Below, piece after piece: positions 1 through 10,400 of a stretch of 64,000 bases of DNA. Origin of the DNA: Yamagishiella unicocca (lineage: Eukaryota > Chlorophyta > Chlorophyceae > Chlamydomonadales > Volvocaceae). The stretch's first letter is position 1; every line of letters starts with the position of its first letter. Made by a program: the position numbers and the translations under genes. The notes under the pieces were generated by a model. That model had not been told where the DNA came from and ran no database searches. It saw only the letters and a program-made list of their open reading frames with translations. The DNA lies in NCBI GenBank assembly GCA_003116995.1, contig BDSL01000115.1, forward strand, positions 1-64,000. The letters are read 5' to 3'.

Positions 1-440
1 GCCAGGTGGCCAGGTGGCCAGGTGGCCAGGGCCAGGGCCAGGGCCAGGGGGCCAGGGGATACCAGGGGGCCAGGGGGTACCAGGGTGCCAGGGAGGTAAC
101 AGGGTGGCACCAGGGCACCAGGGCACCAGAGGGCCAGGGGGGACCAGGGGGCCAGGGGGGCACCAGGGGGCCAGGGGGGCACCAGGGGGCCAGGGGGGCA
201 CCAGGGGGCCAGGGGGGCACCAGGGGGGCGCCAGGGCGCCAGGGTGCCAGGGTGCCAGGGCCCCAGGGTGCCAGGGCGCGCCAGAGTGCTAGGGCGCACC
301 AGGGCCAGGGGGCCAGGGCCAGGGCCAGGGTATGGGGGGGTATGGGTGCTGGGTGGGTGGGTGGGTCGGTATGGGTGGGTGGGTGGGTGGGTATGGATGG
401 GTGGGTGGGTATGGGTGGGTGGGTATGGGTGGGTGGGTTC
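1..440. repeat. G-rich minisatellites: CCAGGGGG-type array, then (GGGT)n
   Basis: Bases 1-325 are a degenerate array of short units such as CCAGGGGG, CCAGGGC and CACCAGGG. Bases 330-435 change to GGGT/GGGTAT units. Open frames here only reflect the repeat period and are rich in Gly, Gln and Pro, so I do not call a gene. The G-runs all lie on the plus strand. Confidence 0.9.
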
Positions 441-960
441 GAGGGAAACCCGTGGATGTCCGAAAAAGCCGTTTGAAACAGAAGTTTTGAGATGCATGCT
501 GGAGAACTGGGTTGGGGATACGAAAGCCGAAGGTCATAATATGACCTTTGGCGGCTAAGCTATATTGGCTACAGCGAGACGCACGGGAGCGAGGACCCCA
601 CGCGACACACGTAAAGTTTTCGCAGAATCGGTTTTGGGCGCTAGTAGGAAAACTGTGGGAGTTGGGGCGCTATGGGAGAGCGGCCATCACAGTCCGGTCC
701 CAGTCCCAGTCCTAGTCGGAGTCCCCGTCCCGACCCACCCGAATACCGACCAGATGTGTGAGGAAGCTGGTCATTACCAGAGGAGGTCCGCTGTCGTCCA
801 GGAGAGCAGGCCGAAGCCGCGCCGCGCCATCATGGGGGACGCGAAAGCCCAGACTCAGGTCCCGACACCCGCAGACAAGAACGCAACGACTAGCAAAAAA
901 CGACCAGAACAGAGGCCCAACCCAGTGGCGGAACTCACCTGGCCAGGGCCCAGAGCGGGT
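441..960 (+). repeat. Dispersed repeat family A, copy 1
   Basis: This block closely resembles 20436-20940, and its first part resembles 41516-41760. Shared landmarks in order are GAGATGCATGCTGGA, a block ending GCGGCTAAGC, GCGAGGACCCCACGCG, TTTTGGGCGCT, GAAGCCGCGCCGCGCC and AAGAACGCAACGACTAGC. The block ACTCACCTGGCCAG near 936 is also found in family B at about 34719, which suggests one composite element. No long open frame is shared between copies, so this looks like a non-autonomous element or UTR-like fragment. The flanks are minisatellite. Confidence 0.8.
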
Positions 961-1077
961 GGGGAAAGCGGCCGGCAGGGAGGTCTGGGGCTGCTGGCTG
1001 GCCCGACGAGGTGTGGGCCCCACCACTGTCGGGTGCAGTGGCGGTCAGGTAGTGCGGAGCTGGAGGAGTGAGGGCGC

Positions 1078-1870
1078 GATGGGGCAGGGGTGGGGGGGGC
1101 ACCAGGTAGGAGGAGGGGTGGCGGGGGAGAGGGCGGGTGGGGTCATAGGTGGCGGTGGATGTCGGCCAGGGTATGGGTGGGTGGGTGGGTGGGTATGGGT
1201 GGGTAGGTGGTGGGTATGGGTGGGTGGGTGGGTGGGGGTGGGTGGGCAGGGGGTGGGTGGGCGGGTGGGCAGATGGGCAGAGGGGCGGGAGGCTGGATGG
1301 GCGGATGGGCAGATGGGTGGATGGGTGGATGGGCGGATGGGTGGAGGCACGGGTTCGGGCACGGGCTGGGCGCGGGCATGGGCGCACATGGGCGCGGGCC
1401 CACGAAGGCGTGGGGTGTGGAGGTGCGGGGGCACAGGGGCACGAGGGCACACCAGGGCGCCAGGGTGCACCAGGGCACCAGGGCACACCAGGGTGTGAGG
1501 GTGTGCCAGGGTGCACCAGGGCACCAGTGTGCCAGGGTGCACCAGGGCGCACCAGGGCGCCAGGGTGCACCAGGGCTCAGGCCAGGGCGCACCAGGGCTC
1601 GGGCCAGGTGTCACAACAGAGCACATAACTGGCTGATCAGGTGCTGGTTCTAATACCAACATGTGTGGCCACTAGTGCAGGGCCAGGGCCAGGGCCAGGG
1701 CCCCAGGGCCAGGGCCCCAGGGCCAGGGCCCCAGGGCCAGGGCCCCAGGGCCAGGGCCTGCCCCAGGGCCAGTACCAGGACCCCTGAGTGAGGGCCAGGA
1801 CCCCAGAGCCAGGGCCCCAGAGCCAGGTCCTGGAGCCTGGGCCCCAGGGGGCCAGGGCCCGGGGCACACC
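1078..1870. repeat. G-rich minisatellite block: (GGGT)n, (GGGC)n, CACCAGGG and GGGCCA units
   Basis: Bases 1160-1345 hold GGGT and GGGC/GGAT units. Bases 1440-1610 hold CACCAGGGC-type units, and 1675-1870 hold GGGCCA units. All long frames on both strands follow the repeat period, so none is called a gene. Confidence 0.85.
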
Positions 1871-2395
1871 CACACCCACATCCACACCCATAGGCAGTAT
1901 GCATTGATTGGCACCCATGCATGAACCCGCAGAGGCAGCTAGTGCATGCCCGCATCCATAGGTGGAACAATTCACATACACGTATTTACTTTTGCAGTCT
2001 GTTAAGCCCATTTCAAGGCACTTGCTTCTGTGTATGCACATAACCGGCTTTGGGGTAATTCATTAAGGCATTCATCCACGCACACCTGGTGACAATCCCA
2101 AGCAAGGACTCCACACTTGGTGTAACACTTGGTGTAATGACCAGTAAAATGCGACCAGATTGAAGATGACAGCAACCAGAAGTGAACCGCAACAAGCACT
2201 GGAAGGTGCCCTTAATCCATTTGCGCTCTTATCCTCAAGCTGCTTATGACCCAGTTCAGGGCTTACTATGTAGTCGCATGAAGTCGGCGTCAACCCATCA
2301 ATGAGACACACTTTTTTATAATGAGTAATCTGCACGAAAATGAAATTAATTTAGTCGATGAATTAGCATGTAAGGATTAGGCCAAACGAAGCTTA
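1871..2395. other. Stretch with no recognised gene
   Basis: Base composition falls to near neutral after the minisatellite. The frames present are short and resemble no family I know. There is a small direct duplication (acacttggtgtaa) near 2112-2136. Confidence 0.5.
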
Positions 2396-3125
2396 CCTCA
2401 GTCACAACTATAAAGGGGAATCCGTGTTACGGGCTTCTGACAGCGGTGAAGTACATGGTGTCAGGCGAACTTGTAGGCTCGAAGTAAGATACTTGAGAAT
2501 CGACGTGTGTTGGAACGTCCCGTGGCATGGAGCGAGCAAACATTCCGTATGTTGTACGCCTCGCACAGCAGCCATCGCAGAGGTTGCTTGGAATATACAC
2601 CTGTAAGTTAATCGAAGCGTTAGCAGTTCCAAAAGTTGGGCCACCAGGGTCCATTTTGCCCTTCGTCCCGATTACCACGACTTCAGCTATCGAGCGAAGC
2701 AGCAACCCATCAATTCCATCATATACAACGTGTGGCATATGATTCGTGCGTGAGTCGCGCAACGGTTTGGGGCAGCTACCTTACCTCGCAGGATCGAGTC
2801 CGCCGCAAGGTGTCAGCGAAACAAATCTCAACAAAACAATTCTGCCTCCGCCAGGACATCAAGATGCGCAACACGGCGTAAAACGTACTTGGAAAGCCGC
2901 TATTAGTTGGAGGCCAGTAGTCGGGCAGGACATGTGGATGGCGGAATGTTGAGGAAGTTCCAGCAGTAAGATAACGTCCGCGGTGCTATTCGCCCAATAG
3001 TTTCCAAGGTAACATGGCATAAGTCTGTTAAAGGCCAGAACAAAAGAGGCTGTGAGCTCAAAGGATTTATGTATCCTGGCCCTGTAGCGACTGTACGACA
3101 CGCAGCAGCTGCAACTAGAGGACAA
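2396..3125 (-). other. Minus-strand coding-like blocks, unknown family (block set 1)
   Basis: Three minus-strand frames look like exons rather than noise. One covers about 2427-2762 and contains VYDGIDGLLLRSIAEVVVIG and a Cys cluster (LCDGCC). One covers about 2780-2985, contains NSGFPSTFYAVLRI, and ends at a GTAAGG donor at about 2785. A third runs in another frame over 2859-3125. The bases at 2380-2401 read, on the minus strand, as a GTAAGC donor followed by TTCGTTTGGC. The same donor context recurs at about 27862-27885 and 28302-28326, so these belong to a duplicated gene family or relics of one. Frames do not join cleanly through 2427, so a pseudogene is possible. I do not recognise the protein. 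Confidence 0.35.
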
Positions 3126-3424
3126 GGGACTTGACAGCTGACCTAGGCGTGTGCCGACCAGCTACTGCTGACTATATTGATATTTAAACATACTGGTCCT
3201 GGCTAATGCGGCATGCTCTCGGAAGGCAATCCCGTAGCTTTTCCCTAGCTCGGCCCTGCATTGTACGGCAACACTGGATTCCATATGGTGATGTGTTCCT
3301 ATTTGGTAAAGGCGGGTCCGTCTTTTTAATGAAGAAGGTGGTCGCGTTATTTTTGGGCGGGCCCCCAGCGCGAAGCGCGTTCAGGGGGCCCCGCCCCTTA
3401 GGGTTGGCCATGTCGGCCAGCCAG

Positions 3425-4010
3425 GCCTCGCCTAAATCGCGCCCCTCTTGGGCATAGGGCCGCCGTTGTGACAACCAACTATCGCGTATCTTTTCCAATG
3501 GGCCGCTGTTTATTTCACTCTGTATGACAAACTAGAAGGCCTCGGCCTGAGGACACAGATTGCGCGTCCAAATCGTAATTCGTGCAACATTGCGAAGCCA
3601 GTTCCCAACCGGGCAACAGCCGGCAAAGTAAAGACACAGTGAGACCGGTACGGATAGGTATGAGCTTGGAACGCTCGGTCCTCGCCGCTGGGCACTGCAG
3701 CGACTTGGGTCGCCCTGGGCCTGAGATGCCCCCGACCTTCAAGCTCCCCGACGGCTGTATCTACTATATCAGATTGTCGCATTCCATAACGAACTCACTG
3801 TGTCTTTACTTCTTTACTTTGCCGGCTGTCGCGGCCCGATTGGGCGCAATGCTGCAGAATTACGATTTGGACGCGCAACCTGTGTCCTCGAGTTGAGGCG
3901 TTCTAGTTTGCATATAGAGTAAAGCAAACAGTGGCCCTTTGGAGAAGATATGCGATAGTTGGTTGTCACAACGGGGGCCGTATCCCAAGAGCCCCGCGAT
4001 TTCGGCGATG
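3425..4010. repeat. Long imperfect inverted repeat (foldback element or hairpin locus)
   Basis: Bases of about 3430-3645 reappear in reverse complement at about 3795-4005, with roughly 150 bases between the arms. Shared landmarks are GTTGTGACAACCAACTATCGC, GACACAG..TTGCGCGTCC followed by AAATCGTAATTC, and CAGCCGGCAAAGTAAAG plus GACACAGTGA at the inner end. By eye the arms match at about four bases in five with small indels. Nothing inside suggests a transposase. It may be a foldback/MITE-like element or a long hairpin transcript source. Confidence 0.75.
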
Positions 4011-4034
4011 TTCGTCCGTTCGTCCTTACGTACG

Positions 4035-6360
4035 TAACGAACAAACATTATAGGACGCCCAACTGTAACCAGATATCAGTAGCCTTATGTATCCTCAAAA
4101 TTACGCCCTAAATTTTCTTTGGCAACCAAAAATCATTTCAGCGAGAACGAGTCTCACGGTCTCCATGGAACAACGCAGCGGTCAAAGCAAAGCCTCTCGC
4201 AATATACTTCCTTCTAGCAGGTTCCATGTATCTTATAATTTAAAGGTCAAGCCACGGCATCTGGTATTTCTGATATCCACTCGCACCAGAGTTGTGGCTT
4301 GCTGGGCCGAGCACCTTTGCGCTTTGTGATAGGCTGGCCGTTTCGTGTTGTAACCTGCGCTACTATCAGAAGCTAATCGGTCGGGACCTCTAAGGGGGCG
4401 CACTCATGATGCTCGTCTCCCGTGGCGCGGTCGGCTGTGCCAGCCGGCACACCGGTATTTTGGCGATGGTTGGCATGCACAAGCCTCACAATGGTTTGGT
4501 ACGTAACTCTGAGTAACTCGGACTTGCGAGAAGACGCACTCAACGAGGACAACGACGATTATGTTGTCTACCGTGGGACCTTCAGCTCTGACAGCAAGCA
4601 CTTTCCAGATGATTTCCCTGTGTTGCCAACTGGGGTTTAGGAGGGTTTAGGTGAGTGGTTTCGTGTAGGTCTGCACTGCAGTCGCTTAGATCGCCTAAGA
4701 GAGAACACTATGCTGTTGACGGCATGTAAAGTGTGAGGACGCGGGGTTGCGTTGAGTCTTGCTCCTATGCAAGCGTCCTGCAGCAGCCCAGATAGTACTG
4801 CAGCAGCTCGCCAACTGTCGATGGCACCTTGGGGTCGGTTGCGAGGGGCTGCAACCTGTCCAATGTCCTGATTTCCTTCCAACAGGTTCCTGCCCCAATT
4901 GTGTCAAGGCCGAGCCGAATTGGTGCACTCATATCCTACACCCTAAAACCCTACACCCTCAACCCTACACCCTAAGCTTCGACACTTCACCAATACCCAA
5001 AAACCCTAAACCCCTGAGCCCAAATCTTATCAGCCCTTTACCAGCTGTACCCCTTTTAGATGAGGCACGAAAGGGTGTACTAAGCCAACTGTATGTACAG
5101 TTGACGCATATGCATCCGTGTCTGCAACAGCGCCGCAACTATTGAGAGTCTAGGGGAGGATGGTAGCGGAGAAGCAGTGGGACAAGTAGTTGAATCGCGT
5201 TCACTGGCCTAGTCTTGACAGGCAGGATCACTAAGTGTGAAACATAAGTCGTGCTGTGGCTTCAGGGCCCAACGAATATAACTACTCAGGGGGGTCCAGC
5301 TAGTATGTCACTGGGTTCCGAACAACAAACACGTACAATCGGGCAATGGTGAGCAGGACTGCGCTACAAGGCTTCATGGCTGCCCTTTGTGGAATCCAAC
5401 CCATCCTTACTTTGTATGCTTCGGTCCACAGTACGGTAGGCTACAAAGAAAAGTGTTGAAGGTATGCGAAGTAAAAACCAACATGTTGCACAGAGACCAG
5501 CAGTATTATGCAACAGTGCATTCGTGAGGGTTCCCCAGTGAGGGTTCAATCAAACACTATGATGACACAGCGCGCACGGGCCAATCGCACAGCTGCACCC
5601 ATGGCTAAACCAGAAGCGCCACAGCGCCGCTTACAGCCATGGTGTAGGAGGAAAGCCGAGAAGAACCACGCAAACGAGCCAAACACGGCCTTTCGTTAAA
5701 AAAACCCATGCAGATATGCCCTCCCTCCCTCCCTCCATCCATCCATCCATGCATAACAAAGCATATGTACGTGTTCACGTACCGGCATGTCACAATAATG
5801 ACATGGGAGCAGGGACACCACACAAGCTACGCTGATAGCTATGGAAGACACGGCGAAGTGCATGCAGTCGCCAGCATGCACTGCAGCTGGGCTGTTGGTC
5901 TCTACATGGTCGCGCGGGCAGCCATCGGCAGGTGCAGTGACTCCCCAACGGCGCTCCTGAAGCGCAAACCGACACCAGAAGGTGGGCCTTTGTAGGGAAC
6001 ATTGGACGTTTATGCAGTGCAAAACCCCCTTGGTCAAGGTATGTGCCTCACAACACCTACTACACCACACGGCATCATGATATATGTGCCTGTTGTCCCT
6101 AGCCTATTTGCACGCTGGAAATGAGACCACCTATCATTAATCCTCAGGAACCCGTGGCAAAGATCTGAGAAACAGGCCTCTCCACATAGTGCAGCTTTCA
6201 TGCAACTGGTGCCCTCATTGCCAGCCTGAATCCACAGCTGTCGGCTGGGTCACCATGGCTTGCAGGTCGCCTGGACTGCGCGTGCACCTGGAAATAGGCA
6301 ACCCCACTTTAGATAAATAAATCGCTCAGTATTCCGTCCACCAGATTGAGGCCTCCTTGC
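4035..6360. other. Stretch with no recognised gene; telomere-like patch and (CCCT)n/(CATC)n run
   Basis: I see no exon I can support here. Bases of about 4938-5010 contain repeated CCCTA-type words, including CCCTAAAACCCT and AAAACCCTAAACCCC, which resemble the algal telomere unit TTTTAGGG in reverse complement. A TTTAGGAGGGTTTAGG patch lies near 4636. Bases 5719-5752 are a CCCT then CATC microsatellite. Confidence 0.5.
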
Positions 6361-6368
6361 TATTATCT

Positions 6369-7070
6369 CTATGCCATCCCAGGGAGCGGCATCTCCGGAA
6401 TTGTACTAGCCTTCGTCCTGTTCCTAACCTCGGCTGTATTCTGAAGTCCAGCCACCTCCGTAGACAAGCACATAGCGGCGTTGTTCATGGGCGCCTTATT
6501 CGCGTGTGCCCGCGCTAGCTTCGCTTTCCGCCGCTCCTCCTTCTTGGCTTCTTTGGCTGCAATACGATTTGCCAGCACTGCTGCCGCCGTCTCCTTCTCC
6601 TGTACATGCAACGTTGAAAGCAGGCATAAGGAATGCCTGGGCGCACAGGCAGCCTGAAATGGCGCGTGCAACGAAAGGGGAAGGAAGAGCAGTGTGCGGG
6701 AACACTTCACGACCTTGTGGGTCATGTCTAGCTTGCGCATACATGCCGCCCTCCCGGATGTGTGTACAGGCCGTCCATATTGGGCCACCGACAGCTCTTT
6801 CGGAGGAAATATGTCCGGAGCAGCGTGCCCCGGCTCCACCAGTCAATAACATGGGTGTGCAAAGCTCTGAACGGGTCTGCTGGCTCGCACGCGGATCTCG
6901 ACGCAGCCAGTGCAGTGACACCCTGTAGGCCCACAGCCCCACACACCTCTGGCGTTGCATATTTGCCTTCATTAAGAACCTTAATTTTGTGTCGCCGCTT
7001 GAAGGAGTTGAAGGACTCAAAATCCCTGCCGCAAGTACGGCAAATGAAGTGATGAATTCGCGCAAGATTC
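6369..7070 (-). CDS. 3' part of a zinc-finger-like protein gene (two exons seen)
   Basis: Two minus-strand exons are supported. The last runs 6599 to 6369 and encodes 76 residues ending PEMPLPGMA plus a stop. It is rich in Lys/Arg/Glu/Ala (EAKKEERRKAKLARAH), so it is probably helical and basic. The previous exon ends at 6743 with a GTATGC donor and joins it in phase 0. Reading upstream it contains FICRTCGRDFESFNSFKRRH, a CxxC...H pattern like a C2H2 finger with an imperfect second His pair, then a long unremarkable linker. The frame closes at a stop just above 7070 with no clear acceptor, so the 5' end is unresolved and truncation is possible. Zinc or nucleic-acid binding is a guess from the finger alone. 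Its stop is about 370 bases from the end of the polymerase gene above 7438, on the same strand. Confidence 0.5.
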
Positions 7071-7370
7071 CCAGCACGGATGGGAAGGGTTGGAGATTAA
7101 ATGACCTCCCCGATAGTAACGAAACAGCAACACCGCGGGGAAAGAATTACGTTTGCATGCTGGCATGCAGGGTCAACTCACGAACGGCAGTATGTTCACC
7201 GTGAACTCCTGGAAAGCGTACTGCAACACCGCTACTTACGAGCCCCTGTAATCGCAGAAATCATGTACCGCATATCGTACACTGTACACACCCTCACCCC
7301 CTCCCAATTGCAGGCCCACGGGCAGTAACCACATCAACGCTATGCTCTCGGCCTTCTCCCTCCATTTTCT

Positions 7371-7440
7371 GCGCTCCCTTAATCCTGCCTCATCGCGCTC
7401 CCTTAACCCTGCCTCATCGCGCTCCCTTAACCCTGCCTCA
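7371..7440. repeat. 24-bp tandem repeat, three units
   Basis: The unit GCGCTCCCTTAACCCTGCCT plus CATC repeats nearly perfectly three times. It abuts the stop codon of the polymerase gene at 7438-7440, so it forms the start of that gene's 3' flank. Confidence 0.85.
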
Positions 7441-10400
7441 CTGTGCGGTGCCCAGTCGCTTCAGCAGTTCTTCGTGCACCTCCCCCGCCGGCCGCCCCGC
7501 CGCCAGTGCGCTGCGGGCCCAGCAGTCCAGATGGGGGCCCAGCAGCTTGGAGGTCTGATCCGGCAGGCGGGAGAGTAGCTCGGTGCCGAACAGGAACACG
7601 ACCGTGGAGGCGAGCGACGCAGGGGAGGCGACTGAGGCACTACTGGAGCTGGAGGCAGAGGGTATGGCAGAATCTATGCCTTCGGCGTCGCCGCCAGCAG
7701 GTGAGGCTGCCGCGGCGGGGATTTGCGTTGCGGCATAGTACGATCCACCGGCGTGGCAGAGACGGCGAGCTGTGCGCTCGAATACTGAGGCGACGTAGTG
7801 AATGGTGCGGATGTCATCGCTCTTGGACTTCGCCTACACATATGAGGAGGTTGGCAGCCGAAGGATTCATGCGAATTTTAATATATGTACATCGACGAAG
7901 GACGCGATGGCAACCTCCAGGTTGACTTCACAGCAGCAAAAGCAGGGAAGCAGTAGGGTAGGCAACATGCACGGCAGAGCGTGTTGCGGTTGTATGCGCC
8001 GTATGCTAGCGGCCGCAATCGTATCCCGCCATAAGTCCTTGCTCGGCTAGGATTATTTGTTGGGCTGCAGTTCCCCATTACCCATTCCTCCCTTCTATGG
8101 TCCTGTTCCGCCACACATCACGCATTATAAAAAGTCGCTACAGCACCGGCGCAATTTCGCGTGGACGCATCGCTGTCCGCAAACTGCACACTGCTTCTTC
8201 GCTCTGTCACACCACCCCCGCGTGCAAGCAATATGGTGACAAATATCCCTCCATGACTCAGCCTCCATAAGACCCGCGCGGCGTTCAAGTCGTCACCAGA
8301 GTGGCACTAGTATGCATGGATGAACTTGGAGCACATGCATCGCAGCGCACGGGCTACAGTAGCAGTTTGCAGAAAATTCCCTTACCGGCCGCTGAAACGT
8401 GCGCGCTGTATTGTCCGTACTGTCATACGGATCCTCAACGTACAGGATATGTGACTTATTGAAAGGCCGGCACCGGCTGAAGTTGCCGTGGAATACACTG
8501 ATACCGAAATCCCTGTAGGTTGAAGGATGAGAAGGTGGATGGGAGGGTATCAGAGAAGGCTATAAGCCGGCCTCGCACGCGGCTATGCAGGGTCCAGCAA
8601 TGGGGACCGAACTGCAGCGGGCGGATGGGCAGTTGTGGAAGACGCGTGGGGTACGCGACGCGTCGGCAGAAGACGGGTGACGAACTCATTAGCCCCTGAG
8701 GTCCGCAAGCCGGGAAACATCCCCTCAACCATGTCCCCCTGCCCCGCACCGCTATGCTACGGGGCCGGGCTCCCTCAGCCCCACCCGCAGCTCCACCCTC
8801 CGTTTCAACGTCCGCCCCGCGCTCATGTGTGCCCCATCCTTTGATATCACCCCACCGTTGAGCACACGCGAGGGCCCTCCTTCCTTAAGCTGCCGGGAGG
8901 GCCCCAAACGGCCATGCCTTACTTCCGCACGTTACTACCCCCGGGCCTCCCGACACGACGCGGATCCTAAGCAAATAGGCTCCCCCTTCAGCTCCCGCGA
9001 CCAGCTCGCTTTCACTCCTGTCTCCCGGCCGTCCACTATTTCTGCTCAGGTCCCAAAAGCCAGCCACGTCAGGAAACGCAGTACCCACCGCACGAACGGC
9101 TCCTTGCCAGCCAGCAGCGCCTGTAGCATCTGACTACCACTGGCGACGAAGTCTGCAAACAGCTCGTCCAGCGGTTTGCAAGGTAGACTGCTATGCGATG
9201 TTCGAGCAGCGGCAGCCCGCCTTGCAAAGATGTCCATAACCAGTTTCCTACGCTGTTGGGGGGCCATGAACAGACGTACGACAACTGGGTTTCGTAACGC
9301 AAATCGGGGTAGCACTTGACCCATTACAGCGAAAGACGGCCTAGTCGTGGCTGAACTCGGCTCGTTCATTGCGATAGATTGTCCTGAGCGCATCTTGCCC
9401 AGTCCTCACCACGTTGCGATGAACAGACCATTGAGGATCCGCCTGATCCATCATTGGGGACCTAGCTACTCTATGATGGAGCTTTAGCTACTTCATGCAA
9501 ATGGCCAAGCTACTCCATGTTGGGGGCCTAGCGCGGTACCTGCGACGTGGACGCCAACGAGGCCTAAGGCATCGTTATCACCTCCTACCACCACATCGCT
9601 ACACCGGTGGGGACTGAGCCTGAACTTGCTCCGTCCCACCGGCTGTGTTGCCCCTAGACCACCCACGCCGGGACACCTCACCTGCTGCGACGGCTCCACT
9701 CCACCATGCATCAGCCGTGGCGCGCTGGTGAACGGCGGCTTGTCATACAGCAAGGTCTTAAGGGGCGGAAGCAGCGGCGGCCGCGTGTATTTCTGCAAAA
9801 AGAATATCACCTGCAGTCCGGATGGAGGAAAGTGGGAGCAGGCATGGTGTGCCTGACCTCGACGCCTGGATAGCCACGGCAGGGAGGTTCAGCCCCTGTA
9901 GTCGCTGAAGCTGTCAACGGCGTGTCAGGGCGCTGCGGACGTATACAGGGAGGGCATGATTGGCGACACCAGCGGTCCGCCCCAAACACTGCTTCCGATC
10001 TGTTGGACTACAAACTTCGTTCTTGTGAGAGGCGGGTACACGGGATAGCCGCTGAGGGTCGCCAGGGGATGTTGCGTTGCCTAACCAAATTTTAGTTGCC
10101 GTATGCTTCGCAGTACCAGCTAGGCGGGACAAAAGGATACAGGGTGGCGGGAAGGCCCTTCACGTGGACTGCTGGAGCCCCCACCGTGACCAGCCCCCAA
10201 ATCCCCAGCCCGGCTTCACTAAAGCCCCGCGTGCAGGGCCCTGGTTAACGTGCCGGCTCAAGCACACTCTGTATCCCAGCCCCTCTCACCATCAGCGTGA
10301 GACACCAGCTGTTGAAGGTGTGGGCCTTACCATCGTTGACCGAATGTGCTTTAGCCCACACCTTCACCTGCCAGGAAGGATGGTGGGGAGGGGTAAGAAG

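Noticed and set aside
1..540. Long open frames in the G-rich repeat (Gly/Gln/Pro-rich)
   Set aside because: All frames on both strands are open because of repeat period and composition; no start context or splice logic.
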